Made by a program: the position numbers and the translations under genes. From positions 9,141,001 through 9,205,000 of the forward strand of contig JBBDHG010000009.1 of the NCBI GenBank assembly GCA_037951165.1: a stretch of DNA of 64,000 bases, read 5' to 3'. Of the stretch, positions 49,785 to 63,800 are shown in pieces. The notes beneath the pieces were generated by a model. It saw nothing but the letters and a program-made list of their open reading frames with translations, was not told where the DNA came from and searched no databases. The number at the start of each line of letters is the position of its first letter. Position 1 is the first letter of the stretch. Source of the DNA: Lophius americanus (lineage: Eukaryota > Chordata > Actinopteri > Lophiiformes > Lophiidae).

Positions 49785-52299
49785 CTATTTTTTTAACTTA
49801 TTTACTTTTCTTTTCTTTTTTTTAAGATGACATTTTCAAGTGAATCGATGTCACTTCAAATCAAACACTGTTTTTCTACTGTCTAATACAAGACCATGAG
49901 AAACAACAGATCAAATCAGGGGGTGTTGGCCAAAAAAAATCTAGTGAACCTCTTTAGTAAGTAAATGAGTCACTAATTTCGATATAAGAATCACAGTTTT
50001 TGCTCTCATTTTCCAGTGTGTCCTCATCTCGTATCAACTCCTTTTTGCTCTCATGGTCACCTTGTCCATTTTTTCTTCTGATTTATTATAGCAGCAGTTT
50101 TGCATTTTATGTCTTACTGTTCAGATTCATTCAGTCTGTAGTTTTAGTATTCTCAAAGGTTAAACTGAGCATCTCATAAATGTAACAGAACAGCATTTAC
50201 CTTTCAATGACAAACCACCATATAGTACGTGTCTCATTGTGCAATAAATGTGACCATACAGGCCTAACATCATGTGGAGAGTGACTTCAGTCATTAACTC
50301 TCTAGCAGCGATGTTTAAAATGTAGTGTTAGTATACAAATGCTGATACTACAGTGCGTTGTTTTTAAAGTATGTGCTTGTCCACATACACCGTTGAAAAT
50401 ACTTGTATGTATGCACATGTACAGTATACTCTAAATGGCCAACTTAACCATTTTTTAGAAAGATAGAAAAAGAGGGAGAGAGGGTTTGAGAGAGTAAGTA
50501 TAAACCACAGGTTGGAGGTTATGTCATTGGTATTGAGGTTTAGCTGAATCAACTTTATGGTTTTTAAAAAAAACAAAGAAACAAAAGAAATGTCCTCATG
50601 AAGAGTCCTACAGTAGCAAGGTATGTTTGTGTCGATAATATGTGTGTGTTTGTTCCCATTAGAGAGATGGCCACCATCTGTACTTTTCATCAGAGCTAAG
50701 TCGATTGTGTAAAGCTATCTCTCTTCCTATGGAGAACAGCTCCATATCAAATCACAATAGATAGAATAGAACAATAAATTGAAGCTGAGGCAGTTCCCAC
50801 AGTAGAGACACATCCCATTTGGCTGGAGACACATTTGATGACAATAGGGTCACCTGCACACTAAAACATATACATGCAGATGCCCACAGGCAGGACCCTG
50901 CATTTCTCTCTCACTGTCTCAATCATCAATCACTGTTCCCTGTAGTTGTTCATAAATAATAATCTGTGGACACAGTTGGCTTTTACCCCTTTACTTTACT
51001 CAAACTCTTTCACTGCTATGACTTAAGAGCCACTAAGTTTCAATGTTGTAGGATGTCAGATATCAAAATTATGCCATACAAATACAGAAGAAAGAGAGAG
51101 AGAGAAAGAGAGAGGGGCTCTTACCTAGCAGAGCCTCCGTCTGACCGGGCATAACTTATTATACACCTGCCCGTACACCAGGATGCCCCTTGTCCTCGCT
51201 TTCCATATTTCACTCGCACTCTCTTCATCGCTCCCTGTCAGCATTGGTGTTCCACTCTCATGTAGAGATGGAGGGCGTAAAATTACTCATCTTTTCTGAT
51301 ATGAAACATTTTGATGTGTCCATACTTTCATTATCTCTGACTATGCTATCCTTAATTCTCAAAAACAGCAGTCGCCATTTTCTCAAATAAACTCACCGTA
51401 GCAAGTGTTCACATCACCAGTGTCATAGCAGGAGTGTTCAGGGATGAAGACTCACATGCAGACAGTAAAGGTGCAGTTCAGGATTTTATTGATAATATTT
51501 TCCAGATACACCGCCAAGGATTAATACCCTAGAGCCCACATCCTGCCTGCATAACAATTTTATCCGGCCTGCGAGATAATATTTCATTTTTTATAATATT
51601 TGGCCCGCTGGTATACAGCACAAACACCACAGGTACTCCAAATCCCAGAATGCACTGCGATAGCCTGTGCGTCAATCAGACGCACTGCTCCTCTGTTTGG
51701 TCACTCTAAGAAACTTTAGGCCAATCCTTAGAAGCGATGCTACGGAACACTGGAGGTTATACAGAAGAGGAAAAACATTTAAGCACTATTAGTAAGTCGC
51801 AGGCGTGAATAAGTATATTTAGCGCAAGTATTAATTAACTGGCCGGATGCGTTCATGTCCTCTAGCCGTTCAACATGTGTCAGTGCTTTTGTGTTTTAAA
51901 ACACGAAAACAAACTAAGTTGCTCACATTTAATGTGAAATGCAGCTGAAGGCTGTTCATACATTTTACTGTTTTCTAAGGAACAGCTGCTTCTTTTAAAG
52001 TTCCTTCTTTTATTGTAGATTGTTAATTAAAAAAAAGATACCTTTCAGATTTAATTTGTGACCTGAAAAATATTGTTTTCTGGCTGTTTCATTGGAAATG
52101 ACTCTTTGAAACTATGCTGATAGATAGGGAGAAATTTAAATGAGTTATGCTAATCATTTTTTTATTTAATATTTAATTTAAGTATTTTCTATTCCGTTGG
52201 CTTGTTCAGAATCCTATAAAATGAGTAAATAAAAAGGAATAAAATTGTCGTCATACCTCAGATTAAACTTGGCCGATTTGAGTCCTGTTGGGCCCTTGG

Positions 52300-52360
52300 T
52301 GTGGTCTCCATCTTTAATTTTGGCCCCCTCTGTGATTGAGTTTGACTCCCTTGCCCGGGA
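52300..52360 (-). mobile_element. hAT-type terminus
   Basis: 'ctttaattttggccccctct' followed by gtgattgagtttgactccc is a mutated form of the terminus of a teleost hAT transposon (inverse of CAGGGGTGTCAAACTCA, from memory). The element may extend left to about 51500, where 'gcccacatcctgcctgcata' and 'tatttggcccgctggtatac' look like related material, but no left terminus was found. Confidence 0.5.
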
Positions 52361-54196
52361 GCAATACAGCATAGGCTTTTAATTACTGCAAGGAAATGGT
52401 ACAAAGAAAGTCAATAATCCAAGACAAACAAACCAAACGGCAGAATCGAAAAGACCATTTTAGCTACCATTGGAAATATTTTTCAATTGCATTTTTAATA
52501 AGATCCCCCTTCACACAACTACATTGTGAAAACCATCTTCATGCACATATATCCTGGAAAATTAATTAAAATTATTTAGCACGTATGCCAGTCCACATTA
52601 CCATTTTATTTGAAAACGATTGTCGTGTACATGGCCTCTAAGAATAAAGTTGAAGCAACTCAAAATTATAGGCAAAGGTAAGGTCCACAAAACAGTCGAA
52701 TCACGATGAGCAAACTTATTAGAAATACTCGAAACATTAAAACACAATTGTGAATGGCCTCGAACATGTGGCAAAACTTTAATGATGAAATGAAAAAGAA
52801 TGACAGAAATTCAAAAAGTTAATTGCTAAGGAGATAATGAGATGCAATGAACTCAGTGGGTCAGACAGTCAGTGGAAGGAGGTCATATGGGAAGCATTGA
52901 AGGGGAACTTGGATCTACCAGTACATAGAAACAAGAGACAAAAAACTGAGAATGATCATACACTAAGAGGTAAAATAAACTAAAAACAAGCACAAACATG
53001 AAAACCCAAATGACTAAACAAAGACCAGGGGTGTAAAGAGAGACACAAAAATGTCAAATGAACTCTGTGACTATAACAGTATACAACAATAAATAACAAA
53101 ACCCAGACAACCAGTCATTTTCATCATATTACATAATCAAAAGCTTTGCAAGCAACATTTTAAAGTAGGTGGTGGTAACTGCAAGTTCAACATAAGTTAG
53201 TGTACCTGAATTTAAAGAAAAATGCAATTCTCAAGTTGTGTTGAACAATATCCTTGATTGTTAACTTTTATGGAGTATGGCCTCTACTATGGATATTTCT
53301 TGCACCAATCCGCTACTTAATTGATCCGGTTATTTTTGCAGACTCTTTTCTTCCTTTATTTACAGTTCTTTAGTGGACCGTATCGAAGTAACATGCAATG
53401 AAAGAAGAGAAGGAGATATGGTATTAACCAATGGAATCACTTCATTCCTTGATATCAACATGTTTCTGTTTAACATTTAAATATAAGTATGTACTTTATG
53501 CTGATGACCAGACAATCATGCTTTCACTCACCAGTAATGGAAGGGAATAAATTAAGCCAGTGCGTCATTCAGTTGATGACAGCAATAATATCTTAGTCCA
53601 GTCTGAGGATTCAGTGTTAAAGATACATTCACTCCTGTAAGGCAACAGTATATATAACACATACTTCTCTGCCTTCAGGGAAGTATGTTTTTCTATGTGG
53701 CAGTCTACATTTGAGAGCTTGCCTTGAACTTGACATAAAGATGTGTCATGAAGAGTTGTCACATTGTTTGAAACACTTGTTCAGTTGTTGCCTCTTTTTT
53801 AAATTTGACTAAATTATCAAAGCATCCACTTAAGCAGAGTGGAGGTATTTATAGTCACTGGTATAAGCATCCAACACTTAGACAGTAAAAACTACCTCTG
53901 AAGTCACTGCAGCGCACCAGCAAATCCTGAAGTAGAGGAGGAGCTGGCGAAAGGGAGACGGGCGAGGAAGTGAGATCTAAAATTTATTCTCGGATTCTTT
54001 GATTTACGGTGAAGCGGAATGCAACATTAAGGCCAGTGTCACTGAAATACAGGATTTAGTTCTACTCATCCAGGAAGTCTTATTTGAGAGTTATCAGACA
54101 GCGAACTGGGAGTCTTTTGACAGGAAAAGTAAGTCCAGAACATTGAATAGCTAAAATGAAAGATTCAGGAGTTTCTTTAATCGTCTCTAGGCAAGG

Positions 54197-54380
54197 ATGA
54201 CAGGAGGTGCAGACCCGGCTCTTCTTACTGATTCAAGCGGGGAGATAGTTAGAGTTGAAGAAATGGACTGTTGTCCGGTCATGGTATCAAATCTGCCTGT
54301 GCTGTGTAGCAGAATAGACGGGGTGGTAACAGTTGTGAGGGCAGATCAGCCAAAGTCCAAATGTCATGACCTGTACTGGG
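54197..54380 (+). CDS. Candidate alternative first coding exon
   Basis: An ATG with A at -3 (gcaaggATGa) opens a 61-codon frame that ends at a strong donor (TACTGGG|gtaagt) in phase 1. Its peptide begins MTGGADPALLTDSSGEIVRV, continues EEMDCCPVMVSNLPVLCSRI and ends with DLYW. An in-frame TAG lies just before the ATG (54188-54190), so it would be a first coding exon. The phase-1 donor equals that of the SH3 exon (42506), so it could splice to the same downstream SHANK exon and give an isoform without ankyrin and SH3 domains. SHANK2 is known to have short isoforms with private first exons. The peptide is not one I recognise; it may be a chance frame or belong to a nested gene. Confidence 0.35.
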
Positions 54381-54778
54381 GTAAGTCTCTTCCTGTCCTA
54401 AACTCTGTGTAATGTTAAGATGTCAGCACCCTGAGAGAGGGTGAACAGATGGAGCACTCGTCATATTGCATGTAATGTTGAAATTGTGTTTTGTATGAGA
54501 ACCTTGAGAGGAGATGTAGGGATAACAAAAAAAACTGAGCATTTGCAAGCCTATTTACATTCATGTCTTTATATAAGAGCATTTGCTGTAAAAAAGATTA
54601 TAATTGTGGAGATAATTTGACTTTCTATATAACAAAAACTCAGTGAAAGTCCCTCACAGTGTCCTCTTATACGATTATAAGGTCTCATTATTTCTCCTTT
54701 GTACCTTTTCTTTGTCTCAGCCCCACCCAGCACATATGAAAGATTTTTTTTTTTTCATAAGCATTCACATGTTCGTGA

Positions 54779-54815
54779 TTCATTCATTCATTCATTCATT
54801 CATTCATTCATTCAA
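54779..54815. repeat. (TTCA)n microsatellite
   Basis: Nine ATTC-type units. Possibly another decayed SINE tail. Confidence 0.9.
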
Positions 54816-57529
54816 TGGCGTGCTCCTTTAATTAAATAGATGCGCCTTGATTATCAAATTAACAGGATTACTGAGGCATCTTATTACAAGTCTTAATGAA
54901 ATGAGGCTGATTTTCTTTCTGATATATCTGAGGGTAAACTTCATGTAGGTCTCACATTTTATGCTCTCAATGAAGTCATTTTTAAAGCTGGCATTATAAG
55001 ATGTTATCTTCAATTCCGTTACATTAACAGTCAGTTGTGCAATGTCAGTGTGTCTGTCTATACTTTGATCAAAGCCTCTTAGGTAATCCATTATATCCAG
55101 GAACAATCAGTTCTCCCTCTATTTTTCTTTGCGTCTTCAGAGTGAGAAGAAAGGGTTCTTGGTCATTTCAAGGCTCACTAGAGAAAACTTCAGTAAGCTA
55201 CAGATAGACTGTCTTACCAGAAAAAGGGCTGCATTTGTCATTTGTGCAAAAACAAGAAAAAGCTTTATTTATTACTCTTTTGATAGTTGGAATAATTCAT
55301 AGTAAAACAGCATCAGTAACAACAGTGGAGGTGGCCTGTTGTCACCATATTGTGTTACTACATCTTTACAGTCACTTGAAAGTGCTGGCTATTTTGTGTT
55401 TTGGCAAATGGAGAATCATACTTAATTTTTAACACGAGAAAAAGTAATGAAAAAGGATCAAACCTCCCTGTCAAGGCAAACATGACAACCGGACTGAGGA
55501 AACCATAAAGAGTCAACGGTGGGCTCTGTGCCATCCGCCTAGGCGGGTTCAGCTCAGCAGGTGGTAGACAGCCGCACAGTTCAGATTGCCCACTCCCTGC
55601 CTGTTATATGCATTCTCGATCGGTGTAACGCAAATGGCAAGATCAAGTGGCAAGACTAAATCGAGGCAGCCATCACTCTGGGAACCCACCGAGGTTTTAC
55701 GCTGTGACATGGTTGTTAACATGGTTACTGCTCATCTTTTTACCCTGATTACTCATGTCCGCAGAGTAAACGACTGTAAAAGGGTCTGTTCTAAGCTCAC
55801 TGCCCTTATAGCTGGTGTTTAAAACCATCAAACACAAACACTAAAAACTCTCATAAGCAGTTATAGATATAATTAAACTGCAGTCTTATCATTGACGAAT
55901 GGTAAGACTATTAGACTGTTAGACTTTGTTAGACTCTACCTCCTGAACTTAATCAAAATCGCTTCCCTGTAAGTTTCCCTGTATGGTTTTTAGTTTAGGT
56001 TTTAAACTTTACCTTAGATATGTTTTTCTTTAAGTCCTTTGTGGTTCAAGCTCAGTACTGAAAATGACACAGTAACACAGATAGTAAATCCATTACTTTT
56101 ATTTTATTGTTACACTGGGTTTTCACTAGGATATCTTGAAAGCATTTCAATCAGAGAAGACGAAATGGCGAAAAGATGAATGATTTATAACAACAGCAGA
56201 TGTGTGATAATGAGTCTATTAGAAAGTATTTTGCGCTCAGACTCTTTGGGGAGATTGTGATGGAAGGGTCTCAGCCTTCTTCCTTGAAACTGATGGATCT
56301 TCGAGGACTAGGTGGAGATGGGGAGGTGCAAGACGCGTGAAACAGCAGCATACAAGAACTAGATGGATGGAGGGGGCCATATTTAAAGACCGCAGCTGAT
56401 GGTGATGAGGTGATGATGAGGCTAAGCATGCAGGTATGATAGTGATTGGATAGATTAGGCTACCTGAAAGGGTGCAGTTGATTTGAAATAATACTCCAGG
56501 CCATGAAGCAGGTAATTGAGACCAAAGGTGTGAAAGGTGAGCATAACAGAGTGGATTAATTGTGGCCGTACTGTGAGGATAGTCATTCTGAAAGAACTTT
56601 CCCTAGATCTTCATCGTGTTAATTTTGCTATCGCTATACCCAACGTGACACTTTAACCCAAACACAATTTCTTAATATTAGTACAAACCAGACCTGGATC
56701 CGAGAGATTGTGATCAACAAGTGGGCCTGGGTCAAAACAGCCGGGCCTGGGCTGGAGAATCGCAGTACTTCAGAAATGAGATGCACATACGTCTCAATCG
56801 AGATTGATCTTTTTACTATGAATCGCACAGTCCTAGTTTGAAATATATCATTTATGTACAATTCCTAAACTAAAAGTAGTATAAAAGGTTAATGAAGATT
56901 GCAAATGGATTTTTGAAAAAAAGTAGCATATAAGTGTCAACAACGGCTTTGTTGTTATAAAAAATAAACGGTTATGGCACAGTGCTGTATTATCTTTATC
57001 AGGGTTTTTTTTTTCTTAATCTGGGCAAAATGTTTGCTCTTATAAGGTAGTTCTGGGCTGAAAAGAATGATTCAATTGCATTTTCTCATTACCCATTCAT
57101 CCACTTTTTAGAAAATGCAGGAAATTATTTTTGTATTGTTTGTTCATTAGTTATATATGTGCAATTGCAGTCAATGATAGAAATTGTGGCAAACGTCTTT
57201 GTTGTGTGTTGACAAAGAAAGAATAAAAAATTAAAACATTTGGAACAGTGTTTAGAGTAGTTCAAATAGTCTCTAATTGTTGGAATCAGAGTTTAACACT
57301 CAAACTGAGAAGGCTTAAAACCTTCATACAACTGACCAACTTTAGCTTGTAGTTGGTTTGAATATTCAGTTTTGAGAGTTACAAAAATCCGAGTCCAACA
57401 CAACTGGTTCTGTTTCTGGAAGGCGGTGTGCATAGGAGATCTGAAAAGCATAGATAAGGTAATCTAGAGTGGCACCACTAACAGAATCGTAATGCAAGGT
57501 GTAGAGAAAGGATTCTCATTTATTATTCA

Positions 57530-57965
57530 CTGATCTGCCATAATGTTATAACCACCTACCTAACATTGTCCGGTCCCCACACAAGACCTCTGAATTTTTG
57601 TTGTCGTATCTGGTACCAAGACTAAAGCAGAAGTTCTTTTTAGTCCTTTAAGTAATTGTGAGTTAAGGCCTCCATGGATAGGACTTGTTCTCCAGCACAT
57701 TCCACAAATGCTTGATTGATTCGAGATTTCATGTTAACTTTTGTCGGCCTGTGGCTATGCATCAACATACGCAGCAGAAAGCTGTGATGCAACGTGCATT
57801 CTGACACCCTTCATTCAGGCGCAGCACCAATTTTTTCAGCACTCTGTGCTCCAGGTAACACAAGGCTAACCTTTGCTCTCCACGTACAACGGAGAGCCCC
57901 AGGCGCCCAGCAAAAGCTGGTACACCATTATTCCACTTTATTAGGTACTAACTACTGTAGGCCCA
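57530..57965 (-). pseudogene. Tc1-like transposon, degenerate
   Basis: Plus-strand markers of the minus-strand relic: 'gatctgccataatgttataa' terminus, 'ccacacaagacctctgaatt', 'gtatctggtaccaagactaa' and, further on, 'ttttttcagcactctgtgct', 'aaggctaacctttgctctcc' and 'attaggtactaactactgta'. The middle of the gene is deleted and no frame is intact. Confidence 0.75.
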
Positions 57966-59639
57966 ACAGAATTCAAAAACAAAAGAAGAAGATTCACTAG
58001 CACATATTAACTTTAAAAAAGATATGTGTTCACACAATTCAAGTTTCCTTGAGCTTCAAATATGTGCAAAGTTTATTGAAATGATTTTTATTTGAAAGAT
58101 TAGACGTACACACAGTCTACCTCTAGTTTTTCTTTTTTACTAAACTGTCATACAGTGTCCTCCTAGCTTTTTTTGAGCATGACTCATTCTATCTAGGAAT
58201 AAAGTAAAAATGATTTGCTTTTCTTCTTCAGCAATTGTTTGGTAGAGGAATAGGAAACAGGAATAGTCCACCTTCCCCATACAATTCATATTTGCTGAAT
58301 ATGTGGAACAACAGACACATTGTGTGACCGCACAAACGAGAGAAAGGAGCAGATGATTATTTTTCTTTTCCTGAAAGCATTTTCTCAACGGCTTTGGGAA
58401 GTTGATACATCAGACAATCCTTTGTTGCTCTGATTAATCTAGACAGAGTTTTAGCATTCAAGGTGTCGGCTGCCCTCTGAGTTTACTACGCCCCCCTGCT
58501 TCGTCTTCTATCCACCTGGCTTAGAGGGTTGACATGCACAACATGAACAAGGCGGCAGAGCCAGAGATGGAGATAGAGAATGGAGGGATAATGACAGGAG
58601 TACGGGAGAAAATAATTAAAAAGTCAATGAGGCTCCCTTGATAAGTGTGTGTGTGTCTGTGTGTGTATCAGTGTGTTTGTTTTCATGTATGCGTGTTTGT
58701 ATGTGAAGTAATTCTTTTGCCTTTCAGACAAGGACAGTGAAGGTCTTACGGTCTGTCCAGAATATATAAAGTATTGATGGCAAAGACAGGAACATTATCA
58801 GCGGCAGCAGCAGGCATACAGCTAAATATCATAAATTGACTTTAGTCGGGTCATATTTTTGTGTGTTAAGTTGATGCTTTTAACACATAGACACTACTTC
58901 CATAGATCAGGCAGATGCAGAGAGTGTACCTCTCACACCTGAATGAATGAAAAATATGTGCTCAGGACAGGTTAATCAGTCATTTTAGAATTCTATATCT
59001 ATGAAAGGAACGTGGAAAGAAGAATGAAGTCACATTTCTATTCAATAATAATAATAATAATACATTTAATTTATAACGCACTTTACATTTGGATCAAATC
59101 TCAAAGTGCTAACAGGTGGTTCTGAGAATACTCATATTCCCTTTTGTTGAGATTATGAAGTGTATTTAGGTGAAACCTTAACCAGCTACTACCACAATTC
59201 ACAGAATAAAAAGAAATGTTTCCAAATCATAATAATAGCGTGTTTTAGGCCCAGTGAGCGGAGGTGATTTTCATTCTCTTTTGATCGGATGCAAAGGGTA
59301 CTATCGGTACGATATGGTACTATCCATATCTCTACAATCACTGCTGGACAGAATTCCTTGAATTTCAAGTGTTTTCAAATTTTCATATCATGTCATATTT
59401 GAGCTTGATTTTCATGTCAGTTTGCTTACATTCACCTAAGCCAGAGGTTATGGTCTGTCCTCATGAGTGTCCACTCATTTACCTTAGACATTTCTTTTCT
59501 ATATTAGTTCTGAATCAACCAGTTAAGTGCTTTTACGTTGTAAACGAACCAAATAATGGTTCAGTTTTTTCTGCACCAAAACCTCTTTTTGTCATACCAA
59601 AGTCCAGCTGTATGATCTAAACTTTGAACCAAGGGAGGT

Positions 59640-59714
59640 TTCACACTTACAATTTTTTGTCTAACTCAAACTGAAGGCAGAAGTCCAGACCAAACGAGGT
59701 AGGTGTGGAAGCAC
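59640..59714. mobile_element. Solo right end related to the 59.7-60.5 kb element
   Basis: 'gtccagaccaaacgaggtag' followed by gtgtggaagcact is a diverged copy of the right end at 60461-60490 ('tccagaccaaataaggtgtg', aaagcaccct). It lies immediately left of the element's left terminus. Confidence 0.6.
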
Positions 59715-59718
59715 TGCA

Positions 59719-60490
59719 AGGGTGCTTTCACACCTGAATGTACAAAACAAGGTTGTGTTTTTGTTGCACTGGGTAAGTTTGAAGAGTGAACTTAGTTTTG
59801 GTTTTAACCCTCTTGAGTCCGATGTTAGTCTGGGGTTAGGCTTAGGATCAACGCTGAACCTTTATATATTTTATTATATAATGTTCAACATGCCAGTGTT
59901 TGATCAAATTTTTTGTAGCACAGCATCACCTCTATGATCTGTCATTTATTTATCCACTTTAACACATTAAAAATAATGAGCCTAAAAAACATTTAGGGTT
60001 AGGGATCATGCTGGTGTGATCATATAATAGATAGGTCTTAAATTGAAACTTAGCAAGCACACTAAAGAACCTTCGATGAGATATCTACATCCAGTCATCA
60101 TTACCTGTATGGGCTGTGTCTCCCTCTTGATCCCTCCTCTATTTTACATCTTTGCACAGATTAAATTACAAATTTAAACTTTTGTATGTGTTTTTCAAGT
60201 TGACCATTAGATACCACATTTCTTCCTCTCCTCGTGTGCTACTACGGATCATTTTTAACCTCTAACTTCATTATTTGTTTTTATTCTCTTTTTTTCATTG
60301 CTGACCTTAGCCCGCTGTCCGTGAACAAATCGAGCTGTGTTTCATTTTGATCAGACCTTCTTTTTTTTAGAGCAAGGTTAATCTTTTAGATCTGGACATT
60401 GTTTGAGAGGAAATTTCACATCTGCAATTTTGGTTCCGGACAAAGAGTAAATTCCATAATTCCAGACCAAATAAGGTGTGAAAGCACCCT
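59719..60490. mobile_element. MITE with perfect 17-bp terminal repeats
   Basis: Left end agggtgctttcacacct (59719-59735) is the exact inverse of aggtgtgaaagcaccct (60474-60490). The 772-bp interior is AT-rich with no recognisable coding sequence. The terminus resembles a common teleost hAT-type group; target-site duplication is not clear. Confidence 0.75.
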
Positions 60491-60792
60491 TTAACTTCAT
60501 GGAAGTTTGGGAAAAGTTGTCCATAGATGGTTAAGATGTGTACATTATCAGGAGTTTCCTACCGAATAATTGGTGCGGTTCTGGTTTGTGTTTTTAACCA
60601 AAAATATGAAGCAGAAGAGGCGTGCTTAGTTTCACAGGCTTTTTTTATATATATATACAATATTAAGGGGATTTTGAAGAAGATGCTTCAGTTTGAAAAA
60701 AAACTGGGACTCGAGGGACATCCATGGTGTGAGATGTTTGAGATGGACCGTTTGAGAAATCAAACGTCAATCTATTAACATGATAAATGATG

Positions 60793-60813
60793 TATGTGTG
60801 TGTGTGTGTGTGT
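60793..60813. repeat. (GT)n microsatellite
   Basis: Short GT run of about 10 units. Confidence 0.85.
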
Positions 60814-63800
60814 TTGGGTAAGTGTAGAGGGAAGTAAAAGGGTCCTGCCTCTAAATGCTCCTAGCCTGTATAAAAGATGACAGCTATGATATTTGAGCTT
60901 CATCCCACACTCATACACTGTATGAGATGGTGTACACACAGGTACACACAGGTACACAAAGCTACACGATTCTATATATCTTTCAGACATGGAAAATCAG
61001 TGAGCATATTCACACTCACCAACTTATATATTTTTTTTTGGCCAAGTTTATCTCACCTGGCATGATCACTTCTGATGATTACTTCAATAATATCACATTT
61101 TCTTTCATTGCAACCTCCCCGTGACATCCAGTGTTGACAAAATGCCATTTCTCTCACAGAGAGAATAATCTTTTACGCAGGTTAAATACCATCAAGCATC
61201 ATTTGATTCTCTCTCCCCTCTTACTTCCTTTGATAACCAATATCCTCACAGACACACCCACTCAGTTCCCGTCCTTATTACAAATCGCATTCTTTACTCC
61301 CACACACCCAGACCAATTTACAGCCTCTTCTACCTTTCTGTTAGTGTGTGACTCTCAATGTGTCTTGATGTGTGCGGGCGTCTGAGTCATCGGAGGATGT
61401 AGTTTCAAACACAATTACCTGGGCTGTATTTGACATTAGTGAAAACTGAAGAAACACCTTCTGATTTCAGGGAAGGGAAAGTGACAACACTTTTCCGCTG
61501 CTTGCAATGTCGCCATAACATCATTACCTCGAGAGCTTGTCAACACACCTGTAAACACAACAACTCCAGGGAGATGGGTGCTAAAAGCGGGGTATTCTCT
61601 CTGGAGCTGTCTCCAAACTATACCTTCTTCCACTTTGAGGAGGTTTTCACCTCCACAGGGAGTAATGTTGAGGTTTTCATAAAATACAACTCAGTCAGGA
61701 CCATTTATGTCAAAGACACTTACAGGAACAACCCGCCTTTATGGCAAAGGCAGTTTTTTACTGGCAATGTTGTGTAGTAGTGACCTTAACACAATTAAAC
61801 CATTAGTTTAGCTTATTTTAGATAATTAGAAGTTTCTTGTTAGGTTAACTGCACTTGCACTTGCATGTACATAGTCATTTATGTTTGTTTGTTTGTTATG
61901 AGAGCTGTCCCGCATAGATATGACCTGTTTTCAACTTCCATGGGTTTTTTCTTTATTTTCATACATTTTTGCTACTTTAAGTATGAGTGGTAGTAATACC
62001 ATATTTGAGGAAAAAATACCTATTTTTTTTATTGTAATTGGCCAACCTTAAAATAAAACCCTGAACTTACACTTTCAATAATGAATTAACCTAACAAATA
62101 CATAAAAAACACATATATATCAGAATCAAACATGGATTGTCTGCATAAGGATCTACTTTTGGAACCATTACATCAAAGACTTGACACAATTCACTTGTCA
62201 CAAGAGCAAGATTTTGTATAATGGCAACAATATGTCTGGCCCCTGATCCTGGTAAACTGCAATCTAACCAAAAGATGAACAAGCTTTACATGATCAAGTA
62301 TGAAACTGCCAATCAGATGTAATTCATTATTTAATTATTCAATGCCGTTCCAGCCCACCATAACCCCGGATACTTATTACTGGATGTGGTGTCATGATGG
62401 AGTCAAGCTCATAGTGTCACTTTGGTTTTACTGCTTGACCTTGTACTTTCTCCCATTCCTGAAGACATTTTCAGTTGATTTTACAACTTTCTTCTGACAG
62501 CTCCAGTCGCACACATGACACAATAAACATCAAAACGTTACACCTCCTTGCTGGCCCCTCTTTTATACAGACGTCAATTACTACCTCCTCTTAAAGCTCA
62601 GAGGTGGAATAACATTGTAGCTTTTATACCCAAAGAAGAATCAACAATGTGCAACAGCCCAACTCTTAAACAGACTGTGTAAAAGGGACTATTGATTCCA
62701 TAGTAAGAGCATTAGATGTTTCAAAATAGAAACCATGAAATGCTGAACTGTATAAAAATGCCTTCTAGACTGCACCAAAACTTGATATTTCATCTAGACC
62801 GTCAGTAGAAAATAGATTGTTATTGCTAATGGGCAGGTGTGCCTGTTTGGGCCTAAAAATCCATGTAAATAGCAAACAGAAAAATACACTGCAGTACAAA
62901 AGAAATGCTCTAGTAAGGGAAAAATGCATTTTCCAACCATGCAAATTTTAATGAAGAATTTTCTTTTCAACCAAGCTGTGTGACCAGGAGATGGTTCTGG
63001 GGAAAGGGAAGAGATGGTCCTTGTCATCAGATAGGCAGAGCTTGCTCTTGTAATGTAGGGTACTTACATTAGAATAGCATCCTTGCTGTGAGTGGGGAAT
63101 ATCCTGGTAGGTGAGATGAAAGCCACACATATGCAATCATGCCGAAACTAATGAATCGGAGTGAGTCACACAGAATGACACTACAGTACTCTTGAAGAAT
63201 GTGGACTGAGGCACAGGAAAGATGAAGAGAACACAGAGGTCAGTTAGGGAAATGGGAAGTCCGTTGAGAGAGGAAGAGCAGATGATGACTGTTCAGAGCT
63301 AAAGCATAAAATTAAAATTGGAGAGAATGAAGAATGGGCTGCTAAATTATTTTTTCCTCTTTTTCTTGCTAACCTACTCAGTGATCTCTTTCTCTTTTCA
63401 CCATTCATATGCAGGATATCTCAAACATCTTGAAGCTCTTTCCTTACTAAAGAAGAACAAAGTTTCAATCCAGTCTTGTGACTTCCTCCAGAGTAGGAAG
63501 CCCCTCACTCTCACAGGGTCTCTGGGTTTGCAGTCAGCAGATTGCTGTGCAGTGAAGGTGCATCTGTATTATTGGCATCTGAAGAGGACATGCATCTCGA
63601 TCAGAACCCTCATAGGATAAATCCTCCCATATGCTGACAATAACTCACACACATGCTGGACACGCACACACTAACTCATACACTATTAATTGAGCTCAAC
63701 ATGTTTCCCATTGTTACGCCTTTTCCCAATTTGAAAGAAACACTTAAAGCATTAATGATACAACTATTTTACATTTTCAAAAACAAAAGAGTGCAGCTGA

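Noticed and set aside
58729..58777. Small exon-like stretch after a tttcag acceptor (DKDSEGLTVCPEYIKY then stop).
   Set aside because: Ends in a stop after 16 codons, has no SHANK similarity and no donor.
61430..61777. 115-codon open frame, 68 codons from its first ATG at 61574.
   Set aside because: No recognisable motif or homologue, no promoter or splice context; length is near what chance gives in 64 kb.
63318..63620. 100-codon frame with a hydrophobic N-terminal segment.
   Set aside because: Hydrophobicity comes from a T-rich tract; no homology recognised and no gene structure.
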